From an uncultured bacterium (GTDB lineage Bacteria > Cyanobacteriota > Vampirovibrionia > Gastranaerophilales > Gastranaerophilaceae), in contig CAROLD010000005.1 of assembly GCA_949035555.1 (NCBI GenBank), forward strand, positions 20,127 to 84,126: a DNA stretch of 64,000 bases, read 5' to 3'. Both the position numbers and the translations under genes were made by a program. Positions 18,186 to 26,943 of this stretch are shown here, one piece after another. Below the pieces are notes generated by a model that was not told the origin of the DNA, made no database searches, and saw only the letters and a program-made list of their open reading frames with translations. Each line of letters opens with the position of its first letter. The stretch's first letter is position 1.

Positions 18186-18274
18186 TTGTTTGTCCTCTCT
18201 TAATCTTGTTTAAACTAATTTCTTTTTCTTTATTTATCTCTTACATATATATAAAAACTTCACTTAAAAAAATA

Positions 18275-18302
18275 TTGACTTTTTATATTCAATTTATATA
18301 AC
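18275..18302 (+). promoter_or_regulatory. Possible sigma-70 promoter upstream of 18402 gene
   Basis: TTGACT (18275-18280), 16-base spacer, TATAAC (18297-18302). It would give a long leader of about 90 bases and could act alongside the sigma-28 site nearer the gene. Confidence 0.4.
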
Positions 18303-18337
18303 TTTTGTTACATAAGTTTACATTAACCTTAAATTAT

Positions 18338-18365
18338 TAAAGTCTTTGGGAATATATGCCGATAA
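18338..18365 (+). promoter_or_regulatory. Sigma-28 (FliA) type promoter
   Basis: TAAAGTCT at 18338-18345, 12 bases, then GCCGATAA at 18358-18365. The known enteric FliA consensus is TAAAGTTT, 11 bases, GCCGATAA; here 15 of 16 positions match with spacing one longer. Predicted initiation is near 18372, about 30 bases before the ATG at 18402. Confidence 0.75.
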
Positions 18366-18401
18366 CAAGAATAATAAAAGTTATGAAAGGATTTGTCAGC
18401 A

Positions 18402-19793
18402 ATGGGATTGTCATCATCACAAGGGCGATTATTATCGATAACTGCAAGATTGACTTCTAATGAATATGAGTCACAGCAGATTTCTAACGCCAAAATGAGA
18501 TTGGCAACTCAGTCTCAGCAGGCAAGTACAGATTATATTACAGCTTTAAATGCAAAACAATTGCAGTATATGACATATGATGCAAAAGGTAATGCTACAA
18601 CCGAAAGATTAACTGCGGGCGCAATGTATCAATATACCGATATGAAGAATCAGTATGTTATTGAAAATACATCAGGTCAGGCGCTTATCTCAAGACAGGA
18701 TGCTTATAATTTTGAACGAGCAAATAATCTTGACGAATTTTTGGAAGCTTACGGTGTTAAAAAACAATGGAAATCTACAACACTAGAGGCTAATTATGAA
18801 AAATTACAAAGTGAAGATTTTAAGACTAGAAAACAAGCTTGGGATGCTGCAAGAAAACAAGTTGAGAACTCTATGTTCAATGCAAATGGTGAAATTGATG
18901 CATCAGGCAGTATTAATGCTATGACACAATGGGAGACAGAAAAACTTTCAGCAAGCAAGGCATATTTTGAAGATCTTGCAAAATATGAAGATGCTGTTTT
19001 AAAATCTAACAATGGCATTGATGTAGATTTGAAACCTTATTTGGATAATGTTTCTAAATCAAAAGCCAGATATACTTCCTGTGCCACTTATGATAACTGG
19101 TTATCAGCAAGAGCATCTTATGAATTTGCGGGTACTGAATCAAGAGATTACGGTAATGGTATCTCTGAAACTTTGTATAACTATGATTTTAATAAGGTTT
19201 CTGACGTATGTACAAATATGGCTGAATACGATGATGTTGTCGCTGAATTTATGGCTGAAGCAGAAGATTTTGGTCCAAACTTTGAAGACTTATACACCTA
19301 TGATGATGCCAAAAAAGCTCAATGGTACACAAATTTATGGTACAGATTGAACGGAGAAGACTCTCAAAAAAGCTTGCAAGGTAAAAATAAACAAAATTAC
19401 CAGGAACTGGACAGCAAACTTTTAGCAAGTGATAGCTGGCTTCAGGATGCAATTGTTCAAGGTGTTATTACTATTCAGATTGCAAAAAATGAAGATGTTC
19501 CAGCTAAATTTGATGCAGCTAATCCATCTTATGTTCAACTTGCAGGTATTCAATGGAATTCTACAATTTTCACATCTTGTACCGATATTACCCAAAAAGA
19601 TGATAATCAAGCCATTGCAAGAGCAGAAGCTGATTATAAACGAAAAACAGAAGAAATTAATGCAAAAGACGAAAAATATCAAAACAAAATCAAAATGTTA
19701 GATACAGAACATACAGCATTGCAAACAGAATACGAATCTGTTCAATCTGCAATGAACAAAAATATTGAAAGATCATTCAAAGCATTTTCATAA
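18402..19793 (+). CDS. Helical protein under a sigma-28 promoter, unknown function
   Basis: 463 residues from ATG 18402 (AAAGGA 10 bases upstream); a TTG three codons earlier is less likely. The N-terminus MGLSSSQGRLLSITARLTSN...QISNAKMRLA is amphipathic helix, and the C-terminal 60 residues form another charged coiled coil. There is no signal peptide and there are no membrane helices. The N- and C-terminal helices around a variable middle are reminiscent of axial flagellar proteins, and the sigma-28 promoter places it in a late flagellar class; that is inference. From memory, proteins starting with this SQ-RLL-ITARL pattern recur in this lineage without known function. Confidence 0.65.
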   Translation: MGLSSSQGRLLSITARLTSNEYESQQISNAKMRLATQSQQASTDYITALNAKQLQYMTYDAKGNATTERLTAGAMYQYTDMKNQYVIENTSGQALISRQDAYNFERANNLDEFLEAYGVKKQWKSTTLEANYEKLQSEDFKTRKQAWDAARKQVENSMFNANGEIDASGSINAMTQWETEKLSASKAYFEDLAKYEDAVLKSNNGIDVDLKPYLDNVSKSKARYTSCATYDNWLSARASYEFAGTESRDYGNGISETLYNYDFNKVSDVCTNMAEYDDVVAEFMAEAEDFGPNFEDLYTYDDAKKAQWYTNLWYRLNGEDSQKSLQGKNKQNYQELDSKLLASDSWLQDAIVQGVITIQIAKNEDVPAKFDAANPSYVQLAGIQWNSTIFTSCTDITQKDDNQAIARAEADYKRKTEEINAKDEKYQNKIKMLDTEHTALQTEYESVQSAMNKNIERSFKAFS

Positions 19794-19853
19794 AATACAC
19801 AGACTTATAAATTTAATTTTTCCCCTACAATTTTTATTCCCTCCACTTTATAG

Positions 19854-19859
19854 TATAAT
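19854..19859 (+). promoter_or_regulatory. -10 box of the dehydrogenase gene
   Basis: Perfect TATAAT with TAG before it, 26 bases before the ATG at 19886; the ribosome site GGAGGT lies between. Confidence 0.55.
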
Positions 19860-19885
19860 CAAATCTGTAAATGGAGGTTTTTATT

Positions 19886-20881
19886 ATGAAGAGAATAACA
19901 TTAATCAACGGTGATGGTATTGGTCCTGAAATTTCAGACAGCGTGGTTAAAATTATAAACGCCGCAGGACTTGAAATTGACTGGGATATTCAAACGGCGG
20001 GTTCTGATGTTATAGAAAGTGAGGGTTCTCCTCTTCCTCAGAGAGTTTTAGACTCTGTTAAAGCCAATAAAGTCGCTCTGAAAGCTCCTGTTACAACTCC
20101 AATCGGCAAAGGATTCCGCTCTGTTAATGTTCAGTTAAGAAAAGAATTGGATTTGTTTGCTAATCTTCGGCCTTGTAAAAATCTTCCGGGGGTGAAAACA
20201 AGATTTGATAATGTTAATATCGTTGTCGTTCGTGAAAATACCGAAGATTTGTATGCAGGTGTCGAAGAACAGATTGATGCAGATACCGCACACAGTATAA
20301 AAATTATTACAAGAAAAGCCTCCGAAAGAATTTGTCGTTTTGCATTTGATTATGCCGTGAAAAATGACAGGCACGAAGTTTGTGTTGTGACAAAAGCTAA
20401 TATTATGAAGTTATCTGACGGATTATTTTTAGAAAGTTTTAGGAATGTGGCAAAGGATTATCCTGAAATTAAACAGCGCGAAATTCTGGTGGATAATCTT
20501 TGTATGCAGTTAGTTCAGGATCCGACAAGGTTCGATGTTCTTGTATTACCAAATCTTTACGGAGATATCGTTTCTGACCTTACAGCAGGTCTAATTGGCG
20601 GATTGGGGGTTGCTCAGGGGGCAAATATAGGGCTTGATTGTGCTGTTTTTGAACCGGTCCATGGCTCTGCACCTGATATTAAAGGGCAAAACAAGGCTAA
20701 CCCGACAGCACTTTTATTATCTGCTGTAGAAATGCTTAAATATATCGGTGAAAAATTTTATGCTGATAAAATAGAAACTGCGTTGTTTAAAACTCTTTTC
20801 GAAGGTTTTAAAACCTCTGATTTGGGCGGAGAATTATCAACAACACAGTTTACTGATAAAATTATTGAAAATTTAGCTTAA
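19886..20881 (+). CDS. NAD-dependent isocitrate/isopropylmalate-type dehydrogenase
   Basis: 331 residues of the beta-decarboxylating dehydrogenase family. Motifs: INGDGIGPEI at the start, NLRPCKNLPGV, the substrate-binding RENTEDLYAG (the NTED form fits isocitrate or homoisocitrate better than isopropylmalate), the Mg-binding NLYGDIVSDLTAG, and the NAD-site EPVHGSAPDIKGQNKANP, where no NADP-type residues are evident. It probably makes 2-oxoglutarate for glutamate in a partial TCA pathway. The ATG at 19871 is part of the GGAGGT ribosome site, so the true start is 19886. It overlaps the dapB end by 4 bases tail to tail. Confidence 0.85.
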   Translation: MKRITLINGDGIGPEISDSVVKIINAAGLEIDWDIQTAGSDVIESEGSPLPQRVLDSVKANKVALKAPVTTPIGKGFRSVNVQLRKELDLFANLRPCKNLPGVKTRFDNVNIVVVRENTEDLYAGVEEQIDADTAHSIKIITRKASERICRFAFDYAVKNDRHEVCVVTKANIMKLSDGLFLESFRNVAKDYPEIKQREILVDNLCMQLVQDPTRFDVLVLPNLYGDIVSDLTAGLIGGLGVAQGANIGLDCAVFEPVHGSAPDIKGQNKANPTALLLSAVEMLKYIGEKFYADKIETALFKTLFEGFKTSDLGGELSTTQFTDKIIENLA

Positions 20882-21624
20882 AGAATATTGTCTAAACCAT
20901 AGACAAAGTCATTCTTTTCAACAACATGTCTTACTGCCATCAATACGCCTGACATGTAACATTTTCTGTCCATTGAATCGTGGCGGATTTTGAAAATTTG
21001 TCCGGGAGAACCGAAAATAACTTCTTGTGATGCAATGTATCCTGGCATTCTGACTGAGTGAATTTGAATATCTGAGTAAGATGTTCCACCTCTTGAGCCT
21101 TCAATTGTTTCGGTTTCATCGCAGTTTCCAAGCTTAAATGTTTCTTTTGCTTCTGACATCATAAGAGCTGTTTTTATCGCAGTACCTGAAGGTGCATCTT
21201 TTTTCTGGTTGTGATGAAGTTCAATGATTTCAGCGTTATCAAAGTATTTAGCTGCCATTTTTGAAAACATCATCATCAAAACTGCGCCTGTTGAAAAGTT
21301 TGGTGCAATAAGGCAACCGGTTTTATTATCCTCTGATAATTTTTTCAAAAATGCGATTTCATCATCTTTCAGTCCGGTTGTACCTATAACAATTTTAATT
21401 CCGTTACGCAGGCAGAATTTTGCGTTTTCATAAATTGATTTTGGTTGTGTAAAATCAATAAGCACATCAATTTCGCAATATCTTTTTGCTTCTTCAATTG
21501 TTCTATATGCATCTCCGACAATATCAATTTTTGCCGCAAGTGTCATATTGCTGTCAGCTTCTACTGCTGTACAAACTTCTGTACCCATTTTGCCGTAAGC
21601 GCCGCAAACTGCAACTTTTATCAT
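20878..21624 (-). CDS. dapB: 4-hydroxy-tetrahydrodipicolinate reductase
   Basis: Reduces the dapA product in the lysine/diaminopimelate pathway. It has 248 residues with the nucleotide-binding start VAVCGAYGKMG, DFTQP, GTTG, NFSTGAVLMM, the active-site helix ELHHNQKKDAPSGTA with the catalytic His and Lys, and RGGTSYSDIQIHSVR. The start at 21624 has TAGGAGG 6 bases upstream; an upstream ATG would add 14 residues unlike the family. Confidence 0.95.
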   Translation of the reverse strand: MIKVAVCGAYGKMGTEVCTAVEADSNMTLAAKIDIVGDAYRTIEEAKRYCEIDVLIDFTQPKSIYENAKFCLRNGIKIVIGTTGLKDDEIAFLKKLSEDNKTGCLIAPNFSTGAVLMMMFSKMAAKYFDNAEIIELHHNQKKDAPSGTAIKTALMMSEAKETFKLGNCDETETIEGSRGGTSYSDIQIHSVRMPGYIASQEVIFGSPGQIFKIRHDSMDRKCYMSGVLMAVRHVVEKNDFVYGLDNIL

Positions 21625-21634
21625 TTTTATCCTC

Positions 21635-22165
21635 CTAGTAATCGCTAACCTGACTGTCTTCATCATCTTTTAAAGCAGACAAATCATCACTGCACGCAGT
21701 ATCAAATCCGTCAGGCATCATATCATCATCAGGCCAAACCGTATCTGAATCATATCTTGCAGAAGCAAGGTTTTCAGAGGCAGTAAGGTCAGAATTTGTT
21801 AAAACTGTTTCAGATAAAACGCATCCTGCCATATCACAGTCGGTAAAATTACAATAAGTCATTTCTGCATAACTGCAATCTGCTCCTGTTAAAAGACTTT
21901 CTGAAAAATCGCATTCAACAACTGTTGAACGGGTAAAGTCAACTGAGGTCAAATCTGCACCGTAAAAACTTACCAATGCTAAACTACAATCTGCAAAAGA
22001 GCTTGAATTTAAATCAACATCAGAAAAGTCAACTTCTCTTAATGTCATATTTGAAAAATCTACTTCGCTCAAATCAACATCGTCTCTATCTTTTTTCCAT
22101 TCGTTAAATTTTTCAGGGGTTCTTTCTATCAAAGACAACAGTTCTTCTTTTGTATAGTCTAACAT
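21635..22165 (-). CDS. Pentapeptide-repeat protein
   Basis: 176 residues. From about residue 30 to 140 it is a run of pentapeptides of the A(D/N)LxX type (VDFSN, VDFSD, ADCSY, CNFTD, SDLTA), which form a right-handed quadrilateral beta helix. The N-terminal 28 residues are helical and the C-terminus is very acidic. Such proteins mimic DNA or serve as scaffolds; no role can be assigned. AAGGAG precedes the start by 5-6 bases. The gene lies 10 bases upstream of dapB in the same direction, so they are probably co-transcribed. Confidence 0.85.
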   Translation of the reverse strand: MLDYTKEELLSLIERTPEKFNEWKKDRDDVDLSEVDFSNMTLREVDFSDVDLNSSSFADCSLALVSFYGADLTSVDFTRSTVVECDFSESLLTGADCSYAEMTYCNFTDCDMAGCVLSETVLTNSDLTASENLASARYDSDTVWPDDDMMPDGFDTACSDDLSALKDDEDSQVSDY

Positions 22166-22351
22166 TCTTATCTCCTTAAATATATTTTTAAAATTCTAAA
22201 TTTATTGGCAAACTATGCCAGGGTTTTATGTAAAAAATATGGCAGAAGTCTTTGTTTTCTCCTCCGCGTTAATAATAATAAAACATATTTTTGTACTTAG
22301 TCAAGGGTTGAAAATATCTGCTTGATTTATTGTTACATTTAGGATGAAATT

Positions 22352-22999
22352 TTATACAATTTTATATTTAAGGGCTTTTAAAGCGGCTTGTAACCGGTCA
22401 TCCACTTCCAGTTTTTGTAAAATACTGGCAACATGTGCTTTAGTTGTATTAACACTTATAACAAGATGTTGTGCAATTTCCATATTGCTGTATCCTTCAG
22501 TCATAAGTTTAAGAATTTGCGCTTCTCTGGCTGTTAAATCGTAATTTTTGTAGGTATTTTCACTAACTTCCATTTTAGTATTGGATGTAGCTTGTAATAC
22601 AATATGCGCAATACTCGGATCAAACCATGCCGCACCGTCAGCGACTGATTGTACAACCTGAACAAGTCTTTGGAGATTGATTTCTTTTGAACAATATGCA
22701 TTCGCTCCGGCTTTAAGGCTGTTTAAGACCTCTTTTTCATCATTGTGCGAGGTTAAAATAATAATTTTAGCATCTTTATTTATATTATGAATAGCTTTAG
22801 TTGCCTCAATTCCGTTCATATTAGGAAGACCAAGATCCATAATAACCAAATCTATTTCATTGTTTTTAAATATTTCCAGCGCTTCTTCAGCTGAAGATGC
22901 TTCGTACATTGTACCTATATAATCAACATCTTCAAAGGTTGTTTTCAGCCCGAAGCGTGTTAATTCGTGATCTTCAACAATTAATAGATTTTTCTTCAT
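22352..22999 (-). CDS. NarL/FixJ-type response regulator
   Basis: 215 residues. Receiver domain with the acidic pair in IVEDHEL, phospho-acceptor Asp in VIMDLGLPNMNG, LTSHND and the lysine in AYCSKE, then a LuxR-type helix-turn-helix (LTAREAQILKLMTEGYSNME, ISVNTTKAHVASILQKLEV). It acts as a DNA-binding transcription regulator. Its start overlaps the stop of the TPR gene by 4 bases (ATGA), so it is translated with that gene. No histidine kinase is in the window; the input may come from the coupled genes or from a distant kinase. Confidence 0.92.
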   Translation of the reverse strand: MKKNLLIVEDHELTRFGLKTTFEDVDYIGTMYEASSAEEALEIFKNNEIDLVIMDLGLPNMNGIEATKAIHNINKDAKIIILTSHNDEKEVLNSLKAGANAYCSKEINLQRLVQVVQSVADGAAWFDPSIAHIVLQATSNTKMEVSENTYKNYDLTAREAQILKLMTEGYSNMEIAQHLVISVNTTKAHVASILQKLEVDDRLQAALKALKYKIV

Positions 23000-24543
23000 A
23001 TACTCAATTCCTCTTTTGCTAAACTGTAGTCAGGATTTAAGTCCAGACTCTTTTCAAAATTCTTGCGGGCATCTGCGGTTAAGCCTTTATTTTTTAAGAC
23101 AAGTCCCAGATAATAATAATATCTAAAGTCATTTTCGTCAATATATTTTGCAATGCCTAAAAAAGACAAAGCTTTTTCAAAATCTTCTTTTCCGATTTCA
23201 AGACGAGCCAAGTCAACCCACCCGTCACGGAAGTTTGGATTTAATGCAACGGCTTTTTTTAGATAAGTTGTTTCTCTGTCTTTTTCTAATAATGCCATTT
23301 GATAATATGCCAGATAAGAATTTGAACTTACTCTCAGGACTTTAGAGTAAATGTCTTTAGCCTTTTTTATCTGATTTAGATTTTGATAAACCTTAGCAAG
23401 CTTAATTTCAGCGTTATAAGTGTTGTCTTTACCGCATGCTTTTTTGTAGTAAGATTCGGCAAGTTTGTAATCTTTATTCCTGAATGCAATATCTCCCAAT
23501 ACAGTTAATGCCATAACATTTGCATTGTCAATATCCAGAGATTTTAGCGCATAATCCTGAGATTTTTCGTATTCTTTCATGTTGTAGTAAACAAGAGCTG
23601 TCAAGGCAAAAACTTCTTTATTAATATTCTTTTTGCCGGAAATTGATGCCTGCAACACTCGCAGAGATTTATTCAGTTCACCTTCGTAATAGTAATAATA
23701 AGCAAGGTGATATTTTTTCCAGTAATCATTTTTTGCGGCTTTGTATTGAATATATTGATTTGAAGAATTTAATTCATTATCAAAAATAACTGTATTAATT
23801 TGGTGAGAGTTCATGTCAGCAAGAGCTTTTACACCATCCTGAGGTTTGCCTGACTGTGCCAAGATTTCAGCACGAAGTCTTTTATAATTGATGTTTTTAG
23901 GATTTTTTGAAATTGCCGCATCAATTGATTTTTCCGCCTGTTTTATATCTCCGTTTTTCATATTCCCAAATGCCGCAAGATAATTTGCGTAATCCGATTC
24001 TGATAACAGAGAGGATTGTTTCATTAATTCCGCTGTTGCTTCGCGGCTCTGGTCGTTATACATTATGTTTGAATAAATCTCAGCAAGATATAATTGGTCT
24101 TTGTGGGTCAATTTGTATGACGGGAAGTAGAATTTTTTTACATCTTCTTCCAATAAAGACGCGACTTCATCATCTTGAATTTTTGACATTGCAAGCTCTG
24201 CAAGATTGAAGAAACCGATTGATGCCATCTCTTGAATGAGTCTCATATAGATATAATCACTCGGTTGAATATTGTCAATTAAAATTCTGAAATCCTGATA
24301 AGAAGAACGGACATTACTTTGCATAAATTTATCCATAGCAATGGTATATTGATTTTTTATAGCATTTTTGGTTAAAGTTCCGCGTTTTAGTTCATATACA
24401 GGCTGATTAATTACTTCCTGATAAGCCGCAGGGTTGTTTTCCAGCGGGTTAATAGGTTTAATTGTACTGAAATCAAATGCAGCAGCTGGTTCAAGTATAA
24501 ATACGGAAAGTGCAAAGAGTACGATAATTTTTTTAGTCATCAT
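22996..24543 (-). CDS. Exported TPR protein of a signalling operon
   Basis: 515 residues with a signal peptide (KKIIVLFALSVFILEPAAA|FDF) and ten or so TPR units through to the C-terminus (for example LSFLGIAKYIDENDFRYYYY). The location is probably periplasmic or outer-membrane facing. The stop of the HD-GYP gene overlaps its ATG (TAATG), with GGAGG upstream, and its own stop overlaps the response-regulator start. It may be a sensor or scaffold for that system; that is inference. Confidence 0.8.
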   Translation of the reverse strand: MMTKKIIVLFALSVFILEPAAAFDFSTIKPINPLENNPAAYQEVINQPVYELKRGTLTKNAIKNQYTIAMDKFMQSNVRSSYQDFRILIDNIQPSDYIYMRLIQEMASIGFFNLAELAMSKIQDDEVASLLEEDVKKFYFPSYKLTHKDQLYLAEIYSNIMYNDQSREATAELMKQSSLLSESDYANYLAAFGNMKNGDIKQAEKSIDAAISKNPKNINYKRLRAEILAQSGKPQDGVKALADMNSHQINTVIFDNELNSSNQYIQYKAAKNDYWKKYHLAYYYYYEGELNKSLRVLQASISGKKNINKEVFALTALVYYNMKEYEKSQDYALKSLDIDNANVMALTVLGDIAFRNKDYKLAESYYKKACGKDNTYNAEIKLAKVYQNLNQIKKAKDIYSKVLRVSSNSYLAYYQMALLEKDRETTYLKKAVALNPNFRDGWVDLARLEIGKEDFEKALSFLGIAKYIDENDFRYYYYLGLVLKNKGLTADARKNFEKSLDLNPDYSLAKEELSI

Positions 24544-26279
24544 TATTGTCCTCCTTCCTGATTTTGAGTTTTACCCAGATAGTACGTATTAAACAAATCA
24601 ACGATATCCTGATTTTCCTCAGATACAGTCTCTGATGTTACAAATCTGTATATTGATAATAAATCGTATTGATGTAGAATTTCTTCATCTTTTGGCTCTA
24701 TCTTACCGTGTGATTCTGATAAGAATACTTTTATAATTCTATTACAAGGGATTGATAAGAATGTATCAACAAGATTTTTATCAAAATGTGACCCGGCTCC
24801 CTTTATCAATATGTCTAAAACATTAGCAATAGGCATTTTATCGCGGTAGTGACGTTTAGAAGTTATTGCATCAAAAACATCGGCAACTGCTAAAATTCTT
24901 CCGCCAAGAGTAATTTCTTCACCTTTGAGGTGTCTGTAATATCCTGAACCGTCCCATTTTTCGTGGTGTGAACATGCCATTTCCGTAATTATTCTAAAGT
25001 CCGGAGACATGTAGATTTTGTTCAATATGTTATGCGTAATCCTTACGTGTTCCTGAATATGCTTGTATTCTTCATCAGTCAGCTTACCGTCTTTTTGTAA
25101 AACAGAATCTCTGATACCAATTTTCCCGATATCGTGCAGAATTGCGGCTTTTTCTAAAAGACTGCGGTCTTTAGGTTCTACCCCTGCTACTTCGGCAAGA
25201 AGTGATGAATACATACGAACTCTTGTCGAATGTCCTGCTGTAATTTTGTCTCTGGCGTCAATAGATGTTGCAAGTGTATCAATAAAGCTTTCAAATAGTA
25301 ATTTCTGTTCACGGTAGAGTTGCAACTGCTGATCGAACAATTGTGCGTTTTCCAATGCGATACTTGCGCTGCCGCCGATTGCAACAAGTAAATCTTCGTC
25401 GTTTTTGGTGAATACACCGTCAATTTTATTCAGGACTTGAAAAGCACCAATAATTTCACGGTTATTATTCGTAATAGGCATACATAGGATTGTTTTTGTG
25501 CGATATCCTGTTTTCGTGTCAACTTCAGGATTAAAACGGGAGTCGTTATATGCATCTACAATGTTTAAAGATTCACCTGTTTTTACTACATAACCAGCAA
25601 GTCCTTTATCTGCCGGAAAACGGATTTCTTGACTTTCATCCATCCCGAGCGCAACTTTAGACCACAGTTCATCACTGTCTTTGTCCCATAAAAATACAGT
25701 ACATCTGTCTGCTTGGATGGCATTTTTTGTTTCTTCCGCAATTACTCTTAGCAGTTCATCTATATCTGTTAATGCAGTAATTGAGCGACTTATTTTAACA
25801 AGAGAAACCAGAGGATCACTTTTAGTCGGGAGTGAATAGTCCATACCGTTTTGAAGCTGACGAATTCTTGTATTTATGGTATCTGATAAGTTATACCTGT
25901 CTTCCTCAACCGATAGTTTAAGAGCATTATTATAATGAATTATGGCAATATCTTTATGGTTTTCTGCAAAGTTTATATTACCAAGAATAAGCTCATTTAT
26001 AAGTTGCGCAGTTGTACTGTTTGCGCGACTTGCCATAAATGTGGCGTCTTGAATTAGAGCAAGACTTGTTTCGAAATCTGTTTTACCCTCTGAATAATTT
26101 AAAAATGCAATTAAACTTAAACAAATTGAAATTCCGGTGTTAAGTTCATCTTTTTTATAATATTCATATGCTTTGTCTATTAAATTTCTGGCTTGCGGAT
26201 AATCTTTTTCATCTATTAAATTCAAACCTGAAGTGATTAATTTTTCTGTCTCTTCTGTTATTATTCTACCTTCTGTCAT
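24543..26279 (-). CDS. GAF and HD-GYP domain protein, probable c-di-GMP phosphodiesterase
   Basis: 578 residues. N-terminal TPR-like helices (1-145), a GAF domain (about 165-315, with ADRCTVFLWD and ADKGLAGYVV), then an HD-GYP domain (from about 330) with HSTRV, LHDIGKIGIRD (H382, D383), EHV, CSHHEKWDGSGY and VADVFDAITS. HD-GYP enzymes hydrolyse cyclic di-GMP; here the HHEKWDGSGYY loop is intact, so activity is expected. I start at 26279 (AAAGGG upstream), not at a TTG 13 codons earlier. First gene of the coupled HD-GYP/TPR/response-regulator operon. Confidence 0.9.
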   Translation of the reverse strand: MTEGRIITEETEKLITSGLNLIDEKDYPQARNLIDKAYEYYKKDELNTGISICLSLIAFLNYSEGKTDFETSLALIQDATFMASRANSTTAQLINELILGNINFAENHKDIAIIHYNNALKLSVEEDRYNLSDTINTRIRQLQNGMDYSLPTKSDPLVSLVKISRSITALTDIDELLRVIAEETKNAIQADRCTVFLWDKDSDELWSKVALGMDESQEIRFPADKGLAGYVVKTGESLNIVDAYNDSRFNPEVDTKTGYRTKTILCMPITNNNREIIGAFQVLNKIDGVFTKNDEDLLVAIGGSASIALENAQLFDQQLQLYREQKLLFESFIDTLATSIDARDKITAGHSTRVRMYSSLLAEVAGVEPKDRSLLEKAAILHDIGKIGIRDSVLQKDGKLTDEEYKHIQEHVRITHNILNKIYMSPDFRIITEMACSHHEKWDGSGYYRHLKGEEITLGGRILAVADVFDAITSKRHYRDKMPIANVLDILIKGAGSHFDKNLVDTFLSIPCNRIIKVFLSESHGKIEPKDEEILHQYDLLSIYRFVTSETVSEENQDIVDLFNTYYLGKTQNQEGGQ

Positions 26280-26297
26280 AAATCTTGCCCTTTTTAT

Positions 26298-26311
26298 ATA
26301 TTGTACAATAT
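26298..26311. promoter_or_regulatory. 14-base perfect palindrome before the HD-GYP operon
   Basis: ATATTGTACAATAT lies 19-32 bases before the start of the HD-GYP gene, where the -10 region or an operator would be. It may be the site of the operon's own regulator. Confidence 0.4.
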
Positions 26312-26427
26312 TTTTCAAATTAATTCAAAGTTTTTACATAATTTCAGCTTAATAATGTACTTGTATGATGTAATAATGACAATAAGTGATATATTTAATA
26401 TGTGTAAAGTAAAATTTGAGGATTAAT

Positions 26428-26943
26428 ATGGCAGATACTTTAAAAACATTAGTATGCCCTGCATGTGGCAAAAATATGGAGAAGGTTTTTATTCCGTCAG
26501 AAGGTATAAATTTGGATATCTGTACTGATGGTTGTGGTGGTATTTATTTTGACAATAGAGAACTTCAAAGTTTTGATGAGAAAAACGAGGATATTTCTGT
26601 AATTTTAGATAAAATTGAAAATAAAGAGTTTGTAAAAACTGATGAAGGGAAAGAAAGACTATGTCCTAATTGTGGAGCAAAAATGGTTAAAAATTTCTCA
26701 AGTATACATAAATCCATCGAAGTTGACGAATGTTATAGTTGCGGTGGTAAATTTTTAGATCGCGATGAACTTGTTAAAATCAGAGAAGAGTATGATACAG
26801 AAGCTGAACGCAGTGAAGATGTTTTAAGAGATTTATATAGAACGGTAGGATATGAACTTGCAGAATTAGACCATAAATATTCTCAAATTGTTCCACATAG
26901 AACATCTATAAGAAAACTTTTTTATAAATTAACAGGACTATAG
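26428..26943 (+). CDS. Double zinc-ribbon protein (zf-TFIIB type)
   Basis: 171 residues with two copies of the TFIIB-like zinc ribbon: CPACGKNMEK...DICTDGCGGIYFDNREL at the start and CPNCGAKMVK...DECYSCGGKFLDRDEL about 55 residues later. A helical tail follows. Such small proteins are widespread and of unknown role, perhaps nucleic acid or metal binding. The ATG at 26428 has TTGAGGA upstream; an earlier in-frame start at 26416 is not needed. Its last 22 bases overlap the end of the convergent metalloprotease-like gene. Confidence 0.8.
   Translation: MADTLKTLVCPACGKNMEKVFIPSEGINLDICTDGCGGIYFDNRELQSFDEKNEDISVILDKIENKEFVKTDEGKERLCPNCGAKMVKNFSSIHKSIEVDECYSCGGKFLDRDELVKIREEYDTEAERSEDVLRDLYRTVGYELAELDHKYSQIVPHRTSIRKLFYKLTGL

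Noticed and set aside
22206..22220. TGGCA/TGCCA inverted repeat in the gap between the pentapeptide gene and the response regulator
   Set aside because: Arms of five bases are too short to claim an operator, and there is no T run for a terminator.
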